Below, piece by piece: positions 24,449-35,399 of a stretch of 64,000 bases of DNA. Positions within the stretch are counted from its first letter, which is position 1. The number at the start of each line of letters is the position of its first letter. Source of the DNA: Scalesia atractyloides (lineage: Eukaryota; Streptophyta; Magnoliopsida; Asterales; Asteraceae); assembly GCA_947069175.1 (NCBI GenBank), contig CAMTDV010000013.1:16879412-16943411 (forward strand), written 5' to 3'. A program made the position numbers and the translations under genes. Under the pieces are notes generated by a model, which ran no database searches, was not told the DNA's origin, and worked only from the letters and a program-made list of their open reading frames with translations.

Positions 24449-24880
24449 AGAGTAAAATGCCATTTTCGTCCCTGAGGTTTGGCCAGTTTTGCGACTTTCG
24501 TCCAAAGGTTGTTTTTTCACATCTGGATCCAAAAAGTTTGAAATCTTGCCATTTTCATCTGGCTTGTTAACTCCATCGAATTTTCTCTGTTAAATCAGGG
24601 GTATTTCCGTCTTTTTTGTTAACCGTAAAGAATTTGAATACTTGTACATTATGCTAAATGCTTGTACATAAAGTGAAAAAGACTGAATTGCCCTTAAGTT
24701 AACAAAAAAGACAAAATGGCAAGATGAAAAAGACTTAAGGGAGAAAAATGGATGGAGTCAACGAGCCGGATGAAAATGGCAAGATTTCAAACCTTTTGGA
24801 TCTAGATGCAGAAAAACAAACCTTTGGACAAAAGTCGCAAAACTGGCCAAACCTCGGGGACGAAAATGGCATTTTACTCT
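24449..24880. mobile_element. Foldback MITE with long inverted arms, copy 1
   Basis: AGAGTAAAATGCCATTTT at the left is inverted at the right end (AAAATGGCATTTTACTCT). The arms are about 190 bp each and share wording such as CGTCC(C)TGAGGTTTGGCCA and TGGATCCAAAA. It lies in the intron between coding exons 19 and 20. Related copies are at 29159-29574 and 30441-30816. Confidence 0.85.
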
Positions 24881-25406
24881 TTAATTTATTAAGCCAGAGG
24901 GAGTGTTTCCACCTCTGCAACATAATGCCAGATTCCTTTTTTCCAGACACAACAGAAAGAAAATCATTATGAAGATAAGATGCAAATTTGGAGTCCATAG
25001 AAACCGCAACTGCTTCAGCTTTTTCATTCAAATCATCCATCAGCTGGATAGTTAAACAACTCGGTCCAGAAGACTGCAAAACATAGAGAATAAATAAACC
25101 AAAAATGTTTACAAGATAAATAAAAAGAAAAATATTACAGAGGAAACACAAAAAAAAGCTTACACACTGAAATCTGAATATGTTTTCCTCATGAAGAAGA
25201 TGATGTGCATTCTCATAGTATACAGAATCAACAAACTTATCAGGCGTTCGCGATCTTTCATACTCGTACAGGTGAAGTAATTTGTTGTCCACCTCGCCTT
25301 CTGCAACAATTTGAAGCTGCATCCATAAAGGAGTATTCAGAACCTTTCCGACATTAATGAACACGACAAATTTCATATACACCCCACATACCTTTATATA
25401 TATATA

Positions 25407-25758
25407 GTGGGGAACCGGGGAATAGTGCATTTAACATGTTAAAAGTATCATAAAAAATCAATTTAACACGTTAAAAATTAACTTTTAACAAAAAAAAATT
25501 AGCTTTTGCATATAAATACATGTAGAAGCCTTTTTAATAAAAAATCAAAAATAAAAAAATCATTAAAAAATGATTACAAACAGTTAAAAAGGTAAAATAA
25601 ACTTTTACAAAAGATTTTTTTAATTGGAATAGCTTCTACACATCTTTATATGCAAAAGGTCTGAAATTTTTTTTGAAAAAAATAATTTTTAGCCATTTTA
25701 AATTGAATTTTTATGATATACTTAACATGTTAAATGCACTGTTCCCCGGTTCCCCCAC
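25407..25758. mobile_element. Foldback MITE with GTGGGGGAACCGGGGAA arms
   Basis: GTGGGGAACCGGGGAATAG with GCATTTAACATGTTAA at the left is mirrored by TTAACATGTTAAATGC with CTGTTCCCCGGTTCCC at the right. Arms of about 170 bp are separated by AT-rich DNA. TATATATA runs on both outer sides hide the target duplication. It lies in the intron between coding exons 17 and 18. Confidence 0.75.
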
Positions 25759-26266
25759 TTTTTAGTGTTCCCCGTTGAACCTCACACTATATATATACAC
25801 ACAAAAATTATTAATGCACAAGATACAATGCTCTTAAAGCATAATTTGGGTATGTATGTTACGTTTCAAGTTTTGAGGATATATTGCCCATTATGAATAA
25901 GCATAATATCACTAGATGCATACCTGCTTCACGAGCTTATAAATCAGTTTGTCCAAAGTAAATAACACATAAGATTGATTTCCAAGAATGTCACGACAAT
26001 CATCTTCAAATTTTGCATTATCAGTAGATCCATCAAGCAGATTATATAAAGCACTCATAAATCTGCAAAGTACAATCATAGTGAGCAAAAAAATTTGTTG
26101 TAAGTTTCTGAATAATGGATAAAAACGGGAAACTGAAGTACTTAGAATACAAATCAGGTGGGGAAGTGTCCTTAGCAGCTCTCCACTTTGTTTCAGCAGA
26201 AACCGAATTAAGTTTAGCCGACAATAGTCTATCATATAATACCTGGCAACATAACCGAGTAAACTG

Positions 26267-28065
26267 TAGGGGTGAGCAGAAAACCAAAATAACCGAAAAA
26301 ACCGAACTGAAACAAAAACCGACGGTTTGGTTTTCGGATTTTTAATAACCGAAAATTTTGGTTCGGTTTTCGGATAACCATTTCCAATAACCGAACAAAA
26401 CCGAACCGATAACTGATAAGTTACAATACTTGGCCCAGTCCATATATTTTTATGTTGAAGTTGTTTAAGTGTTTAACCCATGCTAGTAGGAATTATTAAT
26501 TTTATTCTTGAATGTTAAGCATTTATAATAAAAACATTAATATTAATATGGTTATTTATAATTGAAATGATTTATCTATTGCCTACAAATAATAACAAAA
26601 TTTAATATAAAAATTAAATGATCTTCAAAGTATTATAAAAGAAAATGTCTTAATAAAAACTTTGGAGAAACATAAAAATAGATTAGAAGGTTAGGTTTAT
26701 GTGAACAATATTAATTAGAAAGGTTAAATATTTATATAATAACTTAAATGTAAACATCTAAGAAAGATTCTTAAAATTTTGGATTATACTTTTTATTTCT
26801 GAATCCTATGTAATTTTGATCCAAAAACTGAAAAACCGAACCGTTGCGTAAACCGAAACCAAACGGTTTCAAAAACCGAAAACCGAACATTTCGGTTGCA
26901 GTTTCAGTTTTACCGTAAAACCTAACAGTTAAATCAGAAAATTGTGTTGTATTAGAAGTTGTGATTAGGGTTACATTAGATGTGGTTTATATAGACCACA
27001 ATGTTACGCCTCTAACCCTATACTAACACAATATTATATTTTGTCTAATACTCCCCGCAAACCAAGCACGCCAGAGTGACTTTGTTTGAAAACTGAAAAA
27101 CATAAAAAAGAGAGATAGTTGGTCTTCATTCTTTTTCTCCTTGCTTTCGCCTTGTTCTTCAGCAACGCCTTGTTCTCCCGCAACAATTCTTAGACAGCAA
27201 CACTTTTGTGTAGGGTTTTTTTTAACTGTTTTTTTCAACCGACAATTTTAATAGGAATTTGTTTCCCCTTGTCAGTCTTCTCCCCTATCAGGACATCTTT
27301 TTGTTTTGTTTTGTTTTGTTTTGTTTTGTGAGGTGTTTGTCGCCAGAGAAAAAGGCCATTGTTGTAATGTGGATGCGACGACATAGAGTTTTGATTATTG
27401 CAGGTTATTTCTGCAACCCAAAGCGCTGGGAGGTATGGTTGTTTGTAGCGCAACGACTACTTGTTTGTATCGGCTGCGACGACTTAGGGTTTTGATTATT
27501 GCAGGTTATTTCTGCAACCCTAAGCGCTAAGAGGTATGGTTGTTTGTAGCAGCAACGTCTGCTTATTTGTATGAGCGGCAACTGACGGAGCTAGGGTTTC
27601 ATGGTGATGACGGCGGCGGATAGGGTTAGGGTTACCGGCGGCGGCTAGGGTTGTTGCGGCGGTGTGGTTGTCGGCGGTGGTGGTTGTCGGCTTTAGTGTA
27701 AAACGATGGTATTTGTGGTGGCGGCTAGGGTTTCGCCATGGGTGGGAGCAATTCTGGTGATGTTGGTGTTGTGATGGTTAAGGGCGGCAGAAGGGTAGAA
27801 GAAGAAGAGAAGAAGAAGAAGAAGAAGAAGACCGTGCGCAGTTTTGTGGTGGTGGTAGGGCGGCGGTGGTCGGCCGCCCCACCGGTGGTTGTACTCCAAA
27901 GCTCTGATACCAAGTTAAATCAGACAATTGTGTTGTATTAGAAGTTGTGATTAGGGTTACATTAGATGTGGTTTATATAGACCACAATGTTACGCTTCTA
28001 ACCCTATACTAACACAATATTATATTTTGTCTAATACTAACCCAATCGAACCGTGCACACCCCTG
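26267..28065. mobile_element. hAT-type element with 8-bp target duplication
   Basis: The termini TAGGGGTGAGCA and TGCACACCCCTG are inverted repeats apart from the outermost base and one internal position. They are flanked by GTAAACTG (26259-26266) and GTAAATTG (28066-28073), an 8-bp duplication with one later change. The left part is full of AACCGAA and TTCGGTT words. The element was later split by a TRIM at 26927-28036. It carries no transposase and sits in the intron between coding exons 15 and 16. Confidence 0.85.
26927..28036 (-). mobile_element. TRIM retrotransposon nested in the hAT element
   Basis: Two nearly identical 124-bp LTRs (26927-27050, 27913-28036) are flanked by the perfect 5-bp duplication CTAAC (26922-26926, 28037-28041). 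GCTCTGATACCA at 27901-27912 is the reverse complement of the Met-type primer site next to the right LTR, and CTCCCCGC next to the left LTR is the polypurine tract in reverse, so the element points to the minus strand. The 860-bp inside has no gag or pol, only GC-rich, (GAA)n and TTTTG-repeat stretches; open frames there are low-complexity. Confidence 0.92.
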
Positions 28066-29158
28066 GTAAATTGTATGAATCATATAAACTAAAGAATGAA
28101 TCAGAAAGCAAGAAAAAGAAAATTGTATCCTTACTTGGTGAAGCCTAAAAAGAACATAAAAGCTTTCGTTTCCATAAAAGATGTTACAATCTTTTTTCCC
28201 AGCATCATGTAATGGAGAAGCCACATGTTCTGCCAGTGGTTTTGCACCTTCTATTCCCTCAGCCTGACCTTCACTTTCTGCTTTACCGTCAATATAATCA
28301 CGGTCTCCATCTTCTTCATGTTCTTCCCTTGACACATCAGCAGCAGCAGACTCACTGCCTGACACATCATCACCACCATCTGGAACATTTTCACTATCCC
28401 TGTCATCAGCATGTGACCCGTTATTGTTATTATCTCCATACGCAGCAAAATCAACCTCATCAAAATCACCATTTGGTGATAGCTCTCCCTCTTCTTTCTC
28501 AAACTTGGCAAAACTTCCATTTGCCACTGTTGGCAGTCTTAACATAACACCATGCTGTAGAACAGAAAAGATATATCAGATATGAGATCACTTATTGGAA
28601 AAGTGAAACAAGTGGCAAACGGATAAAGTCCAACCTGGTCAATGTTTGACTTGACTTCATTGCCATCCGCACGAACATTATTGGATTTAGAAAGAATGTT
28701 ATCATTTACAAGACCAATTACCGGTTCTGTATCCCTGACACATGTGGTTTTAGATCCATCTTTTTTAGATAAAATACCTCCATTTACCAAAATGCCCTTG
28801 TTATCTCCATTGCAGGATGGTGTAGGTGTCTCACCATCTTCAAGATTATCAGAATTGTCGGGCCGAGATGGAACACCAAGCATTGGCTCCAAGAAGGTAG
28901 TCCAAAGGCTTAATACGTTATACAGTTGTTCCTCAGTAGCGCAAATCTCATTACAGGAATAATTAATAAGTTTAAACAAGTCTTCATGAAGATCCTTGTC
29001 GGTAAACTCAAACTCAAGATTTGCATAATAGAGTGTCGGTTTGCAGCAGCAATACTAAGGAGTGCATCATCGTCTTTCTGGCTCTTTTCCTTTATTTCTT
29101 TGATCTCGGACACCAAGCCTAGACAGAGAAAAAACAAAGGAGAAATTAAATAAGAAAG

Positions 29159-29574
29159 GAGTGAAATGTCATTTTCATCCCTGAGGTTTGGTCAGTTTTG
29201 CGACTTTCATCCAAAGGTTTGTTTTTTCACGTTTAGATCCAAAAGGTTTGAAATCTTGCCATTTTCATCCAGCTTGTTAACTCCATCCATTTTTCTCCAT
29301 TAAGTCAGGAGTATTTCTGTCTTTTTGAATACTTGTACATTATGCTAAATGCTTGTACATAAAGAGAAGGCTGAATTGCCCTTCAAGTATTCAAAAAGAC
29401 GGAAAGACCCCTTTAAGTTAAAAACCGAAAATAACCCTGAATTAACGGAGAAAATGGATAGAGCTAACAAGCCAGATGAAAATGGCAAGATTTCAAGATC
29501 CTGCGGAAAAACAAACCTTTGGACAAAAGTCACAAAACTTGCCAAACCTCAGGGACGAAAATGGGATTTTACTC
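29159..29574. mobile_element. Foldback MITE, copy 2
   Basis: Same inverted-arm structure and wording as 24449-24880 (AGTGAAATGTCATTTTCATC ... ATTTTACTC). It lies in the intron between coding exons 13 and 14. Confidence 0.8.
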
Positions 29575-30440
29575 AATAAGAGAAAAGTGACATTGTGACA
29601 GCCAAACGTGCAATCAGTAAATGACCATTCACTTACATTTTGTGCTCAAATTCTTTGAATCTTGTTGCTTGAAATAAAAACTCCGGTGATCAAGCGACTT
29701 GTAATGATTCTTTGCATAAACATCAGCCCAAACCTTGTCAAGATCAGATCGACATTTTGTCCATTCCTCTTGTTTCTGCTTCAAGCGAATCAATGTAACA
29801 GGCAATGTAGCAGATGGATTTTTACGCAGCGTGTCGATTACTTCAAGGCCATGATCGCCATATAGACGTTCAATGCACCGTATATTTAAAACTACAAGTA
29901 TTTAATCCAAAATTAAATGATATAATAATACAATTACATGATTGAATTGCTGGAATTTGTTAAATAGATAATATAATCACCAGTTAAGTGGTCTTCGATA
30001 CGGATGGGACCCTCAGAACCAATCAAACAGTCACTAATGCCATTCAATAGTTCCTCAACACGTTTGATCGCTGAACTAACAGACTCCAACAACATGTCTA
30101 GCTCAAACCTTAATATGCATCATAAAGAAACCAACTTAATTTGATATGTACCTGTATCCGTTTTCCAAATGTTTAGGGGCAGTTTTACATACCCCTAAAA
30201 ACTTGCATAATCATACTCACCCAACCAAAAAAACTATTATCAGAATTCACCCATTCAAATTACTTAAAAGTTCATATAAATCCATTTCATTAGATACAAT
30301 ATTTATATAACACTAAAACCTTCTCTTTCTCCTTACCACTTCAAACTCTCATAACCTAATACAAGTTTTATGAGAGGGGAATAAACATCATAAATTTAAA
30401 AATGGGTATATTTAATATTATGATTTTTTTATTAAATACA

Positions 30441-30816
30441 AGAGTAAAATGCCATTGTGTACCTGAGGTTTGGCCACATTTGCGACTTTTGTCCAAAGGT
30501 TTGTTTTTTTGCATCTGGATCCAAAAGGTTAGAATCTTGCCATTTTCATCGACTCGTTAACTCCGTCCATTTTTTAACAAAAGTCAGAGGTATTTCCGTT
30601 ATTTAATCTTGGCATTTTAATATAAATAAATGAACAAAACAAATAGCTATACTGACGAAAATGCCCAATTAAACGTATAAAAAATGTATAAGAGTTAACG
30701 AGTCGGATGAAAATGGCATGCTTTCAAACCTTTTGGATCCAAATGCGAAAAAACAAACCTTTAGACGTAAGCCGCAAAACCGTCAAACCTCAGGGACGAA
30801 AATGGCATTTTACTCT
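30441..30816. mobile_element. Foldback MITE, copy 3
   Basis: Starts AGAGTAAAATGCCATTGT and ends AAAATGGCATTTTACTCT, homologous to the two other copies. It lies in the intron between coding exons 11 and 12. Confidence 0.8.
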
Positions 30817-31679
30817 TAAATATGATTATAGTGAGTTTTTAAGACGGTATATGAAACTATCTCCAACATTTAGCACTGTTACATGTTAATTTACCTGTCA
30901 TCTTCGCATCTAAACAGGCTCTCTTCATATTGGTTTCTCCGCATATGTTTAAACGAGTAATCCTCACTACCAGAAGTCACAGATACCCAAAGATCATTCA
31001 GCACTTGAGCGCCAAGCTCTGATCTTTGACTTACTGACGGAATCGGGTACTGCAGATGATAAAATAGAAATATGAACAATTACTTGATAATGGTAGAAGT
31101 GTAGTTCAAATCAGAATGCACAACAGACTTACATCATCAGGAAGAAGTCTATAACTGGGAGTGCATCTCTGACAGTTAGAGAGGTCAAGCTCTTGTATGG
31201 ATTTCCCCCAATACTTCTCTTTGAACCTGTCTTTCTCTTTGTTAGCATCAATTTCACGCCTATTCTCCCTATCTTTCTCCTCTGTTCTTGTTGACTTAGA
31301 AACATTCCATAAAGCTTCGGCCATGAAAAAAGAACGTGAAATGATGAGAATATCTTTCCATTCTAAGTGCAAGCCCATGTACATAAAAATTAAAGCGATA
31401 TGAAAAAAAGGAAGATAGAAAACGGAAAACAAGAAGCAACACGTACTTTTGTCCATAACTCCGGCTAAAAACCCATCTGCAAACAAGACGCGCTAATAAT
31501 TAGATTGGCGCGTGTTGTGACGCGGGTACATTGCAAAGATCGAACGGATTAACCCAAGTGTTAGGTAATGCGTTAAACATATGAGCTTGACATCTCCGAT
31601 TTAACTCAACGTCGCAGTTGAATCATGGTTTTTAGTATACATATATAATACCGTATCAACTTTGGGTCGAAGAGTAGAA

Positions 31680-32230
31680 TAACTTGAATTTATAATGTTG
31701 AATTGAAACTTATAATATTTGACCCCACTCGGTTCTAACAAAATGTACGCGAAAATGTGGACCCGCTGGAAACGTACATTAAATAAGCACAAAAACGTAT
31801 TATATTTAACTTGATATATACGTAGAAAAATAGTTGTTTCTTTAAGTAAAACTTTTACTTAAAGAAACGTGGACCCGCTAGAAACGTACATTATTGTAAA
31901 AGTATGGGAAGTGGTAAACTCAGAACTTTAGTAACTCAAAGAGATCAAAATGAGATTTTACAAAAAATTAGCGAACGAATGGAAACTTATTATATTTGAC
32001 CCCACTTGGTTACCCAAAAACTTGGACCCTCTAGAAACGTACATTAAATAAGCACGAAAACGTATTAGATTTGACCTGACCCACATATATGAAAAATACA
32101 CACGTAGAACAATAGTTTTTTAAAGTAAAAGTATGAAAAAGGATAAACTTGAAACTGTAAAAACTCGAGGGGATCAAAATGAGAATTTACGATAAATTAG
32201 CTAATGAAAATTATTGAAGGATAACTAAAT
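31680..32230. repeat. Degenerate internal repeats in a SIN3-like gene intron
   Basis: The words TAGAAACGTACATT and AAATAAGCAC(A/G)AAAACGTATTA recur two to three times between coding exons 8 and 9, around a perfect inverted repeat at 31836-31868. Class unknown. Confidence 0.5.
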
Positions 32231-33232
32231 TAGTAAAAACTCAATAGGCTAAAATTGCCAATTCGCAAAGTTAGTTGGGTGGTTTTGTGAGTGTGTAAAA
32301 AAGAAGGTGGATTTGTCAAAGTGTAAAATGAGGGTCAATGGTTGAAATACCACCGACATTGTTCTTTAAGAGTAAATAAATTAGTGGGAATGAAAATGAG
32401 TTCAGAAAGGAAAAGAACTTCAAAAAAAAATTATATAAAAGCAACCTATGTTCTCGCAACGTTCCAGAAATGCACCGAATCCTTCCATAAGATCTGTGTG
32501 CTTCCCAAGTAAATCAGCAACCTGAAAAAGAAAATTAAAAGATACATCAGAGTTACATTGTCTGATTCCAAAAACATAACAAGAAAGGCTTCTTTTTAAG
32601 CATTGCAATGTTTCAAGTAATGAAGGAAGATGCATATGGATATAAATATATAATACGTATAGCACAAGCTATGTAACGTACCAAGCTCTGTAATTCCTTC
32701 CTTGTGATTATTTCTGTGCTATAAATATGAAGGCATTTCAAAAAAGCTTGATAATCTTCTGGATTCCGTAATCTGTTCTTCACATTCTCACAGAAAGTAA
32801 ATTCTTGGCTGTACAGACCTATAATGAACAGATACCACAAGGATGACTTCTCATCCAAACAAATGAAAGGTATATTTATGAGTTCAACAACTGATAATTA
32901 AACATCTACTCACTTTTGAGAGCATCTTTATCATCATACGGGGCTGAACCTGAATGTACTCCAAAATCCTCAGATTTCCGTGCGGATTTTCGTTTTTCAA
33001 GACGATCCCTGTTGCCATCAAGATCAGGAACCTTGTAATCCTGATCACTATTTCTCCTATACCTGTTCTCTTTTTCACCACGCTTCCTCTGCTCCTTATG
33101 AAGTTTCGTCATTGTTTTATCATCCATATCAGCACAATCAGCACTTGGGTCCCGTTCAGCATTGATCCTGTCTCTCCAGCCTTGTTGCTGATGCAAAAGA
33201 TAATTAGTGTTTTCAAATAGTAACCTATATAC

Positions 33233-33766
33233 TATGCGGTTAATGCGGTAAAAACCTCGGATATTGGTCAAGGACCGATATTTGAGATACAGGTTATCGC
33301 GGTGGGATATCGGTAATTTTAATATCATAAAGAATTTATATATGTAGCAATTTAACACTAACAATTCAGTATACTCTCCTACCATTAACAAATTAACCTT
33401 CGACAACTTGCAAAACACAACAGTTGTTGCAACTCGGAACTGATAAAGACTTAAAACACTAACATTTAACAATTAAGACTTAAAACACTAATAGCAGCAA
33501 TAAGGGACGAATGGTAGAACCAAGAAGAAAGGTACTGATATCGGAAAATAGGTGATATATCGGTCAATATCGCTGATAATATGGGTACTGATATTTTGCA
33601 CTGATATTTTACCAGGGGGCCAATATATTGATATTGGTGATATATCGTCCCCCTAAATGTTTCGGTTAGAAGTGTAATATTTTTTATTTTTCGTCCAAAA
33701 ATTTTAAAATTATATAGGTCCACCCCCGTCAATTATTTTGACTTCGCGATATTAACTGCATAGCCT
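33233..33766. mobile_element. ATATCGG-rich MITE, copy 2
   Basis: The ends TATGCGGTTAAT and ATTAACTGCATA are inverted; CCTATATA flanks both sides (left ACCTATATAC, right GCCTATATAT), consistent with an 8-9 bp duplication. The interior matches copy 1 (19462-19857) but is longer. It lies between coding exons 5 and 6. Confidence 0.75.
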
Positions 33767-34584
33767 ATATATACATATATGTATATAGTCAATCTACATA
33801 TATTTTTTATTGTTTTTTATTTTATTTTTACAACAATATAGCCTTTTAACAAAAGAAATACCGAACATAATAAATCATCCAAAATACCTTATCATGTTGT
33901 CCCGGTCGAAGCGGGACCACAGCCGAGCTTCGTTCATCATAACGTTGATAAGAATTTCTTAAGGAAGCATGGTGTGCAGAAGCAGCGGCTGAAGCAGCTG
34001 GCAAAAACCTTGTGAAATCCTCAAGAAGATCTTGATGATCATCGAAAAGTGAGGCAACCTGCACAGATTGCCAAGCTGTGAAATAAAAGTAACAGTATAT
34101 ACCACTAAACAACAATTATAAAACCTTAAACAAACTTACCTCGCTGTATACTTCATTAATACCCTTGAGGTCCTTTCTGTACATGTTCAAGATGTCCAAA
34201 AACGATTTGTAAACATGATCATCATTTTGAAAGCGTTTCTGCAACCGGAGGGGTAGGATAATTATATTCAAAAATTCAAATTACTGTTGTTTCTTTCAAC
34301 AAATAAGAAAATCAGCTCCACCTTTATTTTGTTTACGAAATTTATCGCCTCTTCAAACTCCACTGATCTCTTCGGTGGGGCCTCTTCATCCTCGATGACA
34401 GTTATTTCAAAACCCTTCGGCAAGAAAGTGTTGAACCCAAAAATTAGATTATTGTGACCTTTAAACAACTCTTTCACCCTTGCTATGACACCTGTTGTAT
34501 CAATTCTGCATCAGAGAATTTCTTAATTAGGTCAAACTGATGTTAATATAGTCATTCTTCCAACATAAAATTATGGGTGTCAAT

Positions 34585-34970
34585 AAAGCCACACCCTTAA
34601 ATCTTGTTTTCACACCGTCTATACGGGTTGTATAGAGTTATACAGTCCTGTATAGAATGTTCTGACATGACAAATAGTGAGTCGTATTACGCTATACGGC
34701 TCGTATAAGATTCTATGGCTCGTATAGATGGAGAAATTGTTGGGTCGTATAACATTTATGGGGTTTGGGTCCAAGCATTATATGGGTCGTATAACATTCT
34801 ATAGAGGTCGTATAATGCTATACGCCTCGTTTAGATGGAGACAAAAAAAACATTCTCTGGCATTTGTTTGTGCAACATTCTCCTATACGACCGTATAATA
34901 CTATATGGGTCATATAGGTGTAGGTGTGTGAAAATAAGAGTTTTTGGGTGTGGGAATAGTGGGAGCCAAA
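34585..34970. mobile_element. MITE-like element filled with CGTATA words
   Basis: The left end (CCACACCCTTAAATCTTG, then TTTTCACACC) is mirrored by the right end (GGTGTGTGAAAATAAGAG, then TGGGTGTGG) as imperfect inverted repeats of about 28 bp. The interior has more than ten CGTATA or CTATACG words in both directions. It ends just before coding exon 2. Confidence 0.65.
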
Positions 34971-35399
34971 ATTATTTACCTTTGAGCTTTAAAATCTTTC
35001 ATCACATCAAGAAACATGTCATATTTCTCCCGTTGGTCTTGGAACATATCTTTTACCTGCTTCAAATACGTCAACGCGTCATTCGTGGTGAGTTTCTGTG
35101 CACTGCTGCCACCATCACCACCGGCAGCACCACCTCTGCCACCTGCCCCTCCTGTTCCTTCACCACCTCCTCCCGGGGCTTGCGGTTGGCCATATCTATA
35201 ATTTAAAAAGAGACAAGTGAACATTTAATAATTTAGCATTCCGAAAATGGTATCGCGTATAACCAAGATATAACTTAATAATCACATATGCAAGATCTTT
35301 CTTATAATACACATGTGATACCATTTTATGCACGTATAACCATAATTGGTTGTAGCCTAGTGACCTCTTGAATTGAGAACTACAACAGTAAATTTGATA

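Noticed and set aside
27725..27941. Open frames with poly-lysine or poly-phenylalanine runs near 27800.
   Set aside because: They come from a GAA repeat and GC-rich filler inside the TRIM; low-complexity translation only.
34835..35206. Plus-strand 123-codon ORF overlapping coding exon 2.
   Set aside because: It is the antisense shadow of the SIN3-like PAH1 exon and glycine-rich stretch.
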